DNA from: an uncultured Gammaproteobacteria bacterium
Lineage (GTDB): Bacteria > Pseudomonadota > Gammaproteobacteria > Eutrophobiales > Eutrophobiaceae
Length of the DNA: 64,000 nucleotides
Direction: 5' to 3'
Assembly (NCBI GenBank): GCA_943788005.1
Contig: CALSOP010000003.1
Location: forward strand, 132,690 to 196,689
Of the stretch, positions 30,198 through 39,096 are shown one piece after another. A model generated the notes under the pieces. The model had not been told where the DNA came from. It did no database searches and saw only the letters and a program-made list of their open reading frames with translations. A program made the position numbers and the translations under genes. Numbering within the stretch: the first letter of the stretch is position 1; each line of letters starts with the position of its first letter.

Positions 30198-33100
30198 ATG
30201 TCTCGAATCCTACCAATCGCCCTACTCTCCCTTTTATGCCTTAATAGTGCAAACGCTGATCTCTATAGCGCCAGTAATGCCTTATCCCGTGGGGATTATG
30301 AAACTGCTGTTGCAGAATTTACAATATTAGCTGAAAAAGGAGATGACAAAGCCCAGGCTAACTTGGGTTATATGTACTATGCAGGAGAAGGTGTCCCTCA
30401 AGATTATCAACAAGCCGTCTATTGGTATCGAAAAGCGGCAGTACAAGGCAATAGAGATGCTCAATATAATCTTGCTGTTTCATATGCCTTTGGTGAAGGT
30501 GTAGCACAAGATCTAACTGAAGCCGCAATCTGGTATCGTCGGGCAGGTGAACAAGGACATGTTGTTTCTCAATATAGCCTTGGCATTTCCTATGCTTACG
30601 GCGAAGGCGTCCCACAAGATCAGACAGAAGCGGCGCGTTGGTTCACAAAAGCAGCAAACCAAGGTTATGCCAGGGCTCAAGTTCAGTTGGGTAGTATGCA
30701 CCACACTGGCGAAGGCGTAACCCAGGATTATTCTGAAGCAGTACGTTGGTATCGCATGGCAGCAGACCGTGGTGATGCAACAGCACAATACAATCTTGGC
30801 ACAATGTACCGATCGGGCAAAGGTGTTGAACAAAACTATGCACAGGCAAAACGTTGGTTTAGACAATCCGCAGATCAAGGTTATGCCGCCGCGCAAAATG
30901 AATTGGCAAGCCTTGAACGTTCTGCTGGTGCTAATGTTGCCACGCGAACAATTCAGGTAAAACCTGAAATTTATCCAACTGAATCGATCGAGCCGATAGC
31001 CCAAGAAGAACTACCCGAATCAATAGCAGAAGATTTACCTGTTCAGGAAGAAAAACTTGCATCAAATGAGACAAGCGCACCCACTTCTGAGACAAAACAA
31101 ATAAGTGAAGGATCAAGTACCGATGAACCCACTAAAAAACCTCTATTTAGTGTAGACAAGAAAGACCTGCTAACACTCGATAGTTCGCAATTGGATATTC
31201 CAGAACCGATTGTTGAGTCAGTGGCGACTGCTACTCCTGTCCCCGACATCAAAAAGGAAGTCGCCGCAGAAATTGAAACTCCGCTCAGAACAGAAATAGC
31301 TGATGTTGCTACAACAGAGCTTGCATCTGTTGACGAAGCTGAATCTAAAAAACCTGAAGTCTCTGCAATGCACAAAGCCATGGGTCTACCTCAACCTGAA
31401 CCAGCTCAAGAAAAAGGCGAAACTTCTGAAAACTTATTTACAGCCATTGGAAATTTATTTTCCAGTGATGACGGTACTAAAAATGAAGGTATTGAGGAGA
31501 GCCCAGAGGCAATAGAATCAACTACGTCTATTGCTGAAGATCAGCCTCCCACTGAAGTCATTGCGTCAGAAACTGCTGCAGAAGAATATGTCGCTGCAGA
31601 TGACCCCACCCTTTTAACAAATGAACCTGTTGATATCGAAGAAGTTATTGCGCAAGAAACCGCTGCAGAAGAATATGTCGCTGCTGAAGACCCGACCCTT
31701 CTAACAAATGAACCTGCTGATATCGAAGAAGTTATTGCGCAAGAAACTGCTGCAGAAGAATATGTCGCTGCTGAAGACCCCACCCTTTTAACAAATGAAC
31801 CTGTTGATATCGAAGAAGTTATTGCGCAAGAAACCGCTGCAGAAGAATATGTCGCTGCTGAAGACCCGACCCTTCTAACAAATGAACCTGCTGATATCGA
31901 AGAAGTTATTGCGCAAGAAACTGCTGCAGAAGAATATGTCGCTGCTGAAGACCCGACCCTTCTAACAGAATCTACCGATGCCGAACAAGTTGAAGAAGAA
32001 ACTGAAACTTCTGGCGGTTTCTTTTCTGCAATTGGCAAATTCTTCTCTGGTGAAGAAAAACAAGCTGAGCCTGAAATATTCCAAGAAGAAACACAGAAAG
32101 AAGAAGACAGATTAATTGCAAAGCTTGACGACCCAACACCCGCAATAGAAGAGATTGAGCTTGCACAAGATGTAGAGGATGAATTATCACAATACAGTGT
32201 CGAGGCAGGTCGACGCGCACTGTCATACAACGATTACGAAGAAGCAGAAAAGCAATTCAGACCATTGGCAGAAGCTGGTGACAGCGAAGCACAATCTCAC
32301 CTTGGTTCACTTTACTATGTTGGTAATGGTGTCGAACAAAACTTTATCAGTGCTTTCTTGTGGTATAAAAAAGCAGCAGACCAAGGCAATGTAGATGCTC
32401 AATATAGTATTGGTAATATGTACTTGCTCGGTGAAGGCATAGAACAAAACAATGGAGAAGCGGCTAAATGGTATACCTTGGCAAGCGAACAAGGTCATGT
32501 CGCAGCAACTAGCAATCTTAGAAATCTACAAAAACAGGATGCCTTAGCAAGCAAGGAAATCCCTGAAACGCCTGCTGAAATTGAAGTGGTTGAAGAAACT
32601 ACTGAGGCTGAAGTATTAGCAGAAGAAATAGAATCTATTGCAACCGAAGGCAACATCACTGAAACAATCGATGATCAAATTGAACTGTCTACTAGCTCGA
32701 CTATTCCGAATAACGTGTCAGATGCAGAGTCAAATGTAGAAGAATACGTTGCTGAAGCTGATCCTACCCTTCTAACAGAACCTATCGATGACAAACAAGT
32801 TGAAGAAGAAACCGAAACTTCTGAAGGTTTCTTTTCTTCGATTGGTAAATTTTTCTCTGGTGAAGATAAACAAGCTGAGACTGAGAGAACCGAAGAAGAA
32901 ACACAGAAACAAGAAGATGTAGTTAATGCCAAAGTTTTCGAGCCAACACCTGTAATAGAAGAAGCTGATCTTACTCAAGAATCTGAGAATAATTTATCGC
33001 AATACAGTGTCGATGCAGGACGACGCGCACTAGCAAATGGTAATTTTGATCTTGCGTTCAAACAATTTAAGCCATTGGCAGAAGCTGGAGATAATGAGGC

Positions 33101-34883
33101 ACAATCACATCTTGGTTCACTCTACTACGCCGGCAAAGGTGTTGAACAAAGTATTGATGACGCTTTTGGTTGGTATAAGAAGGCAGCAGATCAAGGCAAT
33201 GTCGATGCTCAGTACAGTATTGGCAACATGTTCCTACTCGGTGAGAGCGTTGAACAGAATAATGAGAAAGCGGCTAAATGGTATGAACGAGCAAGTGAAC
33301 AAGGTCATGTTGCAGCGGCTAGCAATCTAAAAAACATTCAAAAACTTAATGCTTTAAACCGTGAGAACAAGTTAGAACAGCACGCAGTGACAGAACAAGT
33401 AATTGATGAAGACACCTCATCTGAGGCAACAACTGTAAAAAGTTATGCTGCGGGTGATGCACCTTCTACTGAATCATTACAAACATACTCCGATACTGAA
33501 CCTTCAGAAGTAGTTACCCGTATTGATACCAATTCTGAAGCAGAAACATCTGTGGATGTACCCACAATCAAAGACGAAGAAGCAAAGCAAACAGTAGTTG
33601 CAGATACAAGTATGGAGCCTGAATCTTCAGAGCAGTCAGAATTTTTTGAGAGTTTATTTGGAAAGAGTGAACCGGAGTCAACTGCATTAAAAGAGGATGA
33701 CAACATCAACCTCAATGCTACTGAGTCTGTTGAGGAAAGTGTAACAGAAGCAACTGTTAGTCAAATAGAGAACGATACAGATGAATCAGCCCTTACAGTA
33801 ACTGAAGAAGCAGAAGTTGAGAAGGAATCAGAACAAGCTGAAGGATTATTTGGCTTCTTTGGAAAAATGTTTTCTTCTGACAAAGAAAAAGAAGTTATAG
33901 ATGAGACGGAAAACAAAACTACAATCTCTGAAGAAATAACGAAGACAGAACCAGTACTCGAACAGCCAACAGTTGCTAATAGTGAAATAAGTATTGTTGA
34001 ACAACGCATTGAGTCTATTAATCCAAAAACGGAATTAGAAAAATTACGCACGTTAGCAATTCAAGGCGATCCGGAAGCGCAATACAAGTTGGGCACACTT
34101 TATTATTCTGGCGATGGAGTAAAACAAGATTTTCCCGAATCTGCTTTATGGTATAGACGTGCAGCGCAACAAGGCAATGCAGATGCTCAATATAGTCTAG
34201 GAAATTTGTATTTGATGGGCGAAGGTCTTGAACAAGATGACCAACAAGCCGCTGATTGGTATGCCTTGGCGGCGGTTCAAGGTCACATGTCTGCAACTCA
34301 TAATCTTGCAAGTTTACAAAAATCAATGCGTTCAACTGAACGATTAGAGATCGAAACAGGCACAGATGATGTCGCAACAAAAACAAATACTGATACAACT
34401 GAAGAAGATATTTCTAGTGAACCAGCTATAGATATGACAGGTAAGTCTGACTATGAAGAAGGCCTAGCTTATGCATTTGGTGATGGTGTACCACAAAATG
34501 ATCGTAATGCATTCAATTTATTCTATGCTGCGGCTAAAAAAGGCTATGCGTTGGCACAATATAAAGTAGGCGTTGCCTATGCTTATGGTGAAGGTGTTCG
34601 TCAGGATAATAAACTAGCTGCTGAGTGGTACCAAAAAGCAGCTGAACAAGGTTATACAATTGCCCAAAGAAATTTAGCGACGATGTATCTTGATGGTAAT
34701 GGCATTCAACAAGATAAAGTACATGCATTGGCTTGGTACAATGTTGTCGCTAGTCAAGGAAATGCGATGGATATACGCCGTCGTGACATGCTGGAAAAAG
34801 AACTTTCCGAAAATGAATTAGCCCAATCTCAAGAATTATCAAATCAGATATCAAGTCGCCTAAACAGTAACTCCTCTCTGTAG
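30198..34883 (+). CDS. Giant exported Sel1-repeat protein, 1561 aa
   Basis: Signal peptide MSRILPIALLSLLCLNSANA; Sel1 repeat blocks at the N-terminus, middle and C-terminus separated by acidic low-complexity linkers. Confidence 0.93.
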   Translation: MSRILPIALLSLLCLNSANADLYSASNALSRGDYETAVAEFTILAEKGDDKAQANLGYMYYAGEGVPQDYQQAVYWYRKAAVQGNRDAQYNLAVSYAFGEGVAQDLTEAAIWYRRAGEQGHVVSQYSLGISYAYGEGVPQDQTEAARWFTKAANQGYARAQVQLGSMHHTGEGVTQDYSEAVRWYRMAADRGDATAQYNLGTMYRSGKGVEQNYAQAKRWFRQSADQGYAAAQNELASLERSAGANVATRTIQVKPEIYPTESIEPIAQEELPESIAEDLPVQEEKLASNETSAPTSETKQISEGSSTDEPTKKPLFSVDKKDLLTLDSSQLDIPEPIVESVATATPVPDIKKEVAAEIETPLRTEIADVATTELASVDEAESKKPEVSAMHKAMGLPQPEPAQEKGETSENLFTAIGNLFSSDDGTKNEGIEESPEAIESTTSIAEDQPPTEVIASETAAEEYVAADDPTLLTNEPVDIEEVIAQETAAEEYVAAEDPTLLTNEPADIEEVIAQETAAEEYVAAEDPTLLTNEPVDIEEVIAQETAAEEYVAAEDPTLLTNEPADIEEVIAQETAAEEYVAAEDPTLLTESTDAEQVEEETETSGGFFSAIGKFFSGEEKQAEPEIFQEETQKEEDRLIAKLDDPTPAIEEIELAQDVEDELSQYSVEAGRRALSYNDYEEAEKQFRPLAEAGDSEAQSHLGSLYYVGNGVEQNFISAFLWYKKAADQGNVDAQYSIGNMYLLGEGIEQNNGEAAKWYTLASEQGHVAATSNLRNLQKQDALASKEIPETPAEIEVVEETTEAEVLAEEIESIATEGNITETIDDQIELSTSSTIPNNVSDAESNVEEYVAEADPTLLTEPIDDKQVEEETETSEGFFSSIGKFFSGEDKQAETERTEEETQKQEDVVNAKVFEPTPVIEEADLTQESENNLSQYSVDAGRRALANGNFDLAFKQFKPLAEAGDNEAQSHLGSLYYAGKGVEQSIDDAFGWYKKAADQGNVDAQYSIGNMFLLGESVEQNNEKAAKWYERASEQGHVAAASNLKNIQKLNALNRENKLEQHAVTEQVIDEDTSSEATTVKSYAAGDAPSTESLQTYSDTEPSEVVTRIDTNSEAETSVDVPTIKDEEAKQTVVADTSMEPESSEQSEFFESLFGKSEPESTALKEDDNINLNATESVEESVTEATVSQIENDTDESALTVTEEAEVEKESEQAEGLFGFFGKMFSSDKEKEVIDETENKTTISEEITKTEPVLEQPTVANSEISIVEQRIESINPKTELEKLRTLAIQGDPEAQYKLGTLYYSGDGVKQDFPESALWYRRAAQQGNADAQYSLGNLYLMGEGLEQDDQQAADWYALAAVQGHMSATHNLASLQKSMRSTERLEIETGTDDVATKTNTDTTEEDISSEPAIDMTGKSDYEEGLAYAFGDGVPQNDRNAFNLFYAAAKKGYALAQYKVGVAYAYGEGVRQDNKLAAEWYQKAAEQGYTIAQRNLATMYLDGNGIQQDKVHALAWYNVVASQGNAMDIRRRDMLEKELSENELAQSQELSNQISSRLNSNSSL
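31554..31967 (+). repeat. 87-bp tandem repeat (five units, last partial) with 174-bp higher-order dimer pattern
   Basis: Unit EVIAQETAAEEYVAAEDPTLLTNEP(V/A)DIE starting at 31554, 31641, 31728, 31815, 31902; V/A and silent differences alternate. Confidence 0.95.
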
Positions 34884-34965
34884 TTTTACAGGGCTCATTT
34901 TATTTAGTTTCATTGCCACTTTTTTCTGGCATTATTGAGCATTATAAAGACCATCTGCTGAACCT

Positions 34966-35766
34966 ATGATTGATCCAAAAATTAAAAATGTTATTGAAAT
35001 TAAGGGCCTGGATACCTGGTACGGTAGCAAACAAATCTTATCTAATATTTCACTGCATGTTGAGCGTAAGGAAGTGATGGTCATTATGGGGCATAGTGGT
35101 TCGGGGAAAAGCACGCTCCTACGCCATATGATCGGGCTGAATAATCCTGCATCAGGTTCGATAAAATTATTGGGCAAGGAAATAACTGGCCTAAAAAGCA
35201 ATGAACTCTACGAATTACGCAAGCACATTGGCGTTGCCTTTCAAAATGGCGCATTGTTTAGCTCGATGACTTTACAAGAGAACGTCGAATTACCACTACA
35301 CGAACACACCAAACTCGATCACAACACTATCCGTATAATGTCTCGCCTTAAGCTTGAATTAATGAATTTAAGTGATAATGAAGATTTAATGCCGGCAGAA
35401 CTATCAGGCGGCATGTTGAAACGTGCTGGTTTGGCCAGAGCGGTCATAATGGATCCGGAAATACTTTTTTTTGATGAGCCTTCAGCTGGACTCGATCCAG
35501 TAACCTCTGCTGAATTGGATGATTTAATTCTGCAATTACGTGATGCATTAAATATGACGATCATTGTAGTGACACATGAATTAGTAAGTGCATTCAAGAT
35601 AGCCGATAGGATTACTGTTATCGATAATGGCCAACAAATCATTACCGGCGATAAAGAAACGATTAAGAAGTCCACCGACCCCAGAATCGTCAATATGCTC
35701 GAACGCAGAGCAATGAATGATGATATTGACGCTGATGATTACCTGAATAAATTAACTCGAAATTGA
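34966..35766 (+). CDS. mlaF: Phospholipid ABC transporter ATP-binding protein
   Basis: Walker A GHSGSGKST, LSGGMLKRAGLARA signature, Walker B ILFFDEPSAGLDPVTS. Confidence 0.93.
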   Translation: MIDPKIKNVIEIKGLDTWYGSKQILSNISLHVERKEVMVIMGHSGSGKSTLLRHMIGLNNPASGSIKLLGKEITGLKSNELYELRKHIGVAFQNGALFSSMTLQENVELPLHEHTKLDHNTIRIMSRLKLELMNLSDNEDLMPAELSGGMLKRAGLARAVIMDPEILFFDEPSAGLDPVTSAELDDLILQLRDALNMTIIVVTHELVSAFKIADRITVIDNGQQIITGDKETIKKSTDPRIVNMLERRAMNDDIDADDYLNKLTRN

Positions 35767-35772
35767 TTACCA

Positions 35773-36561
35773 ATGGGCACAAATAAACTGCAAGCATTGT
35801 CATCGATTGAATCTGTATTGATAAGACTTGGTATTGCTGGAATTTTTTTATTTGAAACAACACTTACTATCGTGTTACCGCCCTATTCTCTAAAGCCATT
35901 AATAAAACAAATTGCTTTTATAGGTGCGCGCTCATTATTAGTTATTGTTGTTGCTGGATTATTTGTCGGCATGGTCATCGCCCTTCAATTTTACGACACA
36001 TTAGTACGTTTTGGCTCTGTGAGCTTACTTGGCTCAGCAGTAGGCTTGAGTTTAATTCGTGAACTTGGTCCAGTGCTCACTGCGTTGATGGTTATTGGAA
36101 GATCCGGCTCAGCAATGTGTGCTGAAATAGGAATTATGCGGGTAGACAACCAAATCGATGCACTGGAATGCATGGCCATAGACCCTTATCGGTATCTTTT
36201 TGCACCCAGAATTCTCGCCGGTATTATTTGCGTACCAATATTAACGGCAATATTCATTCTAGTTGGAATCTTTGGTGGCTACTTTGTAGGCGTTGTCTTA
36301 TTTGGTGTCAGCCCAGGCTCTTATTTTCAAGGCATGTCAGATACTGTATTAAACCGGGATCTCTTTATGGGTTTTTCTAAATCACTCGTATTTGGATTAC
36401 TTATCGTATGGATAGCCTGTGATAAGGGTTTTAATTTACACTTGGATAAACATGGCGCCTATGGATCGGAAGGCGTTAGTCGCATCACTACTGAAGCTGT
36501 CGTATTATCATCTATTGCTGTACTTTTTAGTGATTATTTACTCAGTGCCTTGATACTGTAA
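35773..36561 (+). CDS. mlaE: Phospholipid ABC transporter permease
   Basis: ELGPVLTALMVIGRSGSAMCAEIGIMRVDNQIDALECMAIDPYRYLFAPR. Confidence 0.94.
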   Translation: MGTNKLQALSSIESVLIRLGIAGIFLFETTLTIVLPPYSLKPLIKQIAFIGARSLLVIVVAGLFVGMVIALQFYDTLVRFGSVSLLGSAVGLSLIRELGPVLTALMVIGRSGSAMCAEIGIMRVDNQIDALECMAIDPYRYLFAPRILAGIICVPILTAIFILVGIFGGYFVGVVLFGVSPGSYFQGMSDTVLNRDLFMGFSKSLVFGLLIVWIACDKGFNLHLDKHGAYGSEGVSRITTEAVVLSSIAVLFSDYLLSALIL

Positions 36562-36570
36562 ACTGCGCTT

Positions 36571-37023
36571 ATGAATAAGAAACAACATACGGAATTACTT
36601 GTAGGTATCTTTTTGCTTGCTGGAATTATTGCCATATCCTTCCTTGCCTTGCGTATGGGAGACATAGGCCTGTTTGACAATGATGAGTATATTATTAAAA
36701 CCCGATTTACTTCGGCCTCAGGTTTAAAAGAAGGAGCATACGTTGAAGTCGCTGGTGTCACAGTGGGAAAAGTTAAACAGATTGTTTTTAACCCCGAGAC
36801 TTATTTGGCCGATGTAGATATTAGTTTGCAACGTAATATCAATATCCCGGAAGATTCAATTGCATCTATTCGAACGTCAGGGATTATTGGCGACAAATTC
36901 GTTAAGATCTCTGCCGGTGGCAGTGACACCTACCTTGAAGCGGGAATGGAGATTATCGAAACAGAGCCTTCGATAAACCTGGAAGAGTTGATCAGCAAAT
37001 ATATTTTCGAATCAGATAATTAG
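36571..37023 (+). CDS. mlaD: MCE-domain phospholipid-binding protein
   Basis: TRFTSASGLKEGAYVEVAGVTVGKVKQIVF...SIRTSGIIGDKFVKISAGG. Confidence 0.94.
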   Translation: MNKKQHTELLVGIFLLAGIIAISFLALRMGDIGLFDNDEYIIKTRFTSASGLKEGAYVEVAGVTVGKVKQIVFNPETYLADVDISLQRNINIPEDSIASIRTSGIIGDKFVKISAGGSDTYLEAGMEIIETEPSINLEELISKYIFESDN

Positions 37024-37026
37024 TTT

Positions 37027-37659
37027 TTAACTATCTTCATTAATATTTTTTGCGGCGGGCACTTCTTTCTGGGATGCTTTATATTTATTAATTCTACCCT
37101 GTATATCCAATAACAAACCGTCCATTCCGTCATTTTTTACAATTGCTGCAAATGTACTTCGGTAATTGCTTACTAGGCTCACGCCCTCAATAACGACATC
37201 ATAGGCAAACCAATTCCCATCGTTATTTTTTAACTTATAGTTAACCGGAATCTCTGTACTATCTGTGATAATCAGCGTTTCTACAACAGCTCGTTTACCA
37301 CGGATAGTCTCACCAGTATATTCCACTTTCTGGTTCGTATAGGCTTCAATTTTTGTTCTATAGGTATCTTCTAGATATTGAGAAAAGAAAACCACAAATT
37401 GCTGACGTTCTTCTGGTGTTGCTTTCTTCCAATTTGTCGCTAAAACACTTTGCGACATACTTCGAAAATCAAAGCTGTCATTGATTACCAAACCAATCAT
37501 CGCCCATCTTTCTTCTGTACTATGAGATTTATCTTTTAAAACTGTAATGACCTTTTCAACGGAGTCTTTAACACGATCGGTAGGGGTAGAAAACTGATCT
37601 GCTGTTACTGCTGCTGAAAATAGGCTGAGGAGAAAATAAAGTGCGTATTTTTTTATCAT
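37027..37659 (-). CDS. mlaC: MlaC/Tgt2-type periplasmic phospholipid carrier
   Basis: ERWAMIGLVINDSFDFRSMSQSVLATNWKKATPEERQQFVVFFSQYLEDTYRTKIEAYTNQKVEYTG. Confidence 0.92.
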   Translation of the reverse strand: MIKKYALYFLLSLFSAAVTADQFSTPTDRVKDSVEKVITVLKDKSHSTEERWAMIGLVINDSFDFRSMSQSVLATNWKKATPEERQQFVVFFSQYLEDTYRTKIEAYTNQKVEYTGETIRGKRAVVETLIITDSTEIPVNYKLKNNDGNWFAYDVVIEGVSLVSNYRSTFAAIVKNDGMDGLLLDIQGRINKYKASQKEVPAAKNINEDS

Positions 37660-37863
37660 TTTTTTAATTATTACCGCGTTCCTTGTTGATATTCATATCG
37701 TACCTTTTAAACGGATTGGAATCCAAAAATAATGTCATCATCCTACGACACAATATATGTATATTTGCTGTGTCTGCACCACAACATCAGCTTTTTTAGC
37801 TTTTTAAGGGCATCAAATTATAACTCTATCTTATTGATTTTATTTGTATTTATGTTTATATAG

Positions 37864-37879
37864 TGTGATGTGATTCACA
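37864..37879. promoter_or_regulatory. CRP/Vfr-type site
   Basis: TGTGA-TGTGAT-TCACA; centre 37871.5 lies ~41.5 bp before the TSS predicted from -10 TATGAT (37901-37906). Confidence 0.65.
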
Positions 37880-37968
37880 GAACCATATCAAAATATGACC
37901 TATGATCTGATTTCGGTATGTGAGTTGCACTATAAAAATAATTACAAAATAAATTAGGGATCTTGATC

Positions 37969-38256
37969 ATGAATGTTTATCAATGCTGGTATCTCGGCCT
38001 CAGCGGTTATTGTTGTCGCAATCACAACTCAAAATGGATGTTTGTTCCAGAATTAGGTCAGGGTAATAGCCGCATCCGTAAGCATCTTTCATTAAACGAC
38101 CTTGTGTTTGATAACCCAATTGCAAAACAATATGAATTGAAAATCGAACGCCAGTTTCAAGAGATGAAATCTAACCCGTTACATTTCCTTAAATCGCTTT
38201 TTGTCTCTGAGAAAAAAGCTAGTACTGTCGGCGGGATGCTATTCGCCTCCTTTTAG
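37969..38256 (+). CDS. Uncharacterised ~95-aa protein
   Basis: ATG at 37969 preceded by AGGGA RBS; bracketed by own promoter and terminator. Confidence 0.7.
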   Translation: MNVYQCWYLGLSGYCCRNHNSKWMFVPELGQGNSRIRKHLSLNDLVFDNPIAKQYELKIERQFQEMKSNPLHFLKSLFVSEKKASTVGGMLFASF

Positions 38257-38277
38257 TTACAACAATTTATCCTTATT

Positions 38278-38311
38278 AAGGTCGCTGAATACTAACTCAG
38301 TGGCCTTTTTT
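38278..38311 (+). terminator. Rho-independent terminator
   Basis: AAGGTCGCTGA-ATACTAAC-TCAGTGGCCTT followed by TTTT. Confidence 0.85.
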
Positions 38312-38376
38312 CGTTCTTAATTTTGAGTTATTAACGTAAACTGAACTAACTCAAATAACCTCCTCTAAGCCTAGAT

Positions 38377-39096
38377 ATGAATAAGAAGAAAATAGCGCTT
38401 GTCGCCCTCTTTATCACTGCTGTTACTTTATTCTTCGTATTGGATCTTGGTCAATATCTCAATCTAGCCTATATAAAATCACAACAACAAGTAATCAATG
38501 ATTACTACGATCTGAATCCAGTAAAGACGGGGTTAATCTTTTTTATAAGTTACATACTCATTACCGGAGTTTCACTACCGGGAGCAGGTATCATGACATT
38601 GGCTGGGGGCGCAATCTTTGGCGTTGTTTGGGGAACGATACTGGTGTCCTTTGGTTCGGTCTTCGGAGCAACTATGGCATTCCTGATTGCTCGATATCTA
38701 TTTCATGATTACATTCAACACAAATTCAGCCACCGGCTTAAACGAATTAATAAAGGCATTAGGGAAGAAGGCGATCTCTACCTGTTCACTATTCGATTTG
38801 TGCCGATATTCCCATTTTTTATTGTTAATACATTGATGGCCTTAACGCCGATCAAAACGCTTAATTTTGCTGTTGTCAGTCAAATAGGTATGTTCGTTCC
38901 GACCATCATCTTTGTAAATGCCGGAACCCAACTTGCCCGCATTGAATCCCCTGGCGATGTATTGTCACTTGAGCTGTTACTTTCATTTGCCCTATTAGGC
39001 ATATTTCCGATTATTGCAAAGAAGACACTGATCCACATTCGAAAGAAAAAACATGAAAGCCTCGACATTATCGAGGCTGAGAAAGATGCAGACTAG
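38377..39096 (+). CDS. TVP38/TMEM64 (VTT domain) membrane protein
   Basis: ISYILITGVSLPGAGIMTLAGGAIFGVVWGTILVSFGSVFGATMAFLIARYLF. Confidence 0.93.
   Translation: MNKKKIALVALFITAVTLFFVLDLGQYLNLAYIKSQQQVINDYYDLNPVKTGLIFFISYILITGVSLPGAGIMTLAGGAIFGVVWGTILVSFGSVFGATMAFLIARYLFHDYIQHKFSHRLKRINKGIREEGDLYLFTIRFVPIFPFFIVNTLMALTPIKTLNFAVVSQIGMFVPTIIFVNAGTQLARIESPGDVLSLELLLSFALLGIFPIIAKKTLIHIRKKKHESLDIIEAEKDAD

Noticed and set aside
31541-32230. 229-aa antisense ORF over the 87-bp repeats
   Set aside because: Open only because the repeat lacks stops in that frame; Ser/Ala/Val low complexity.
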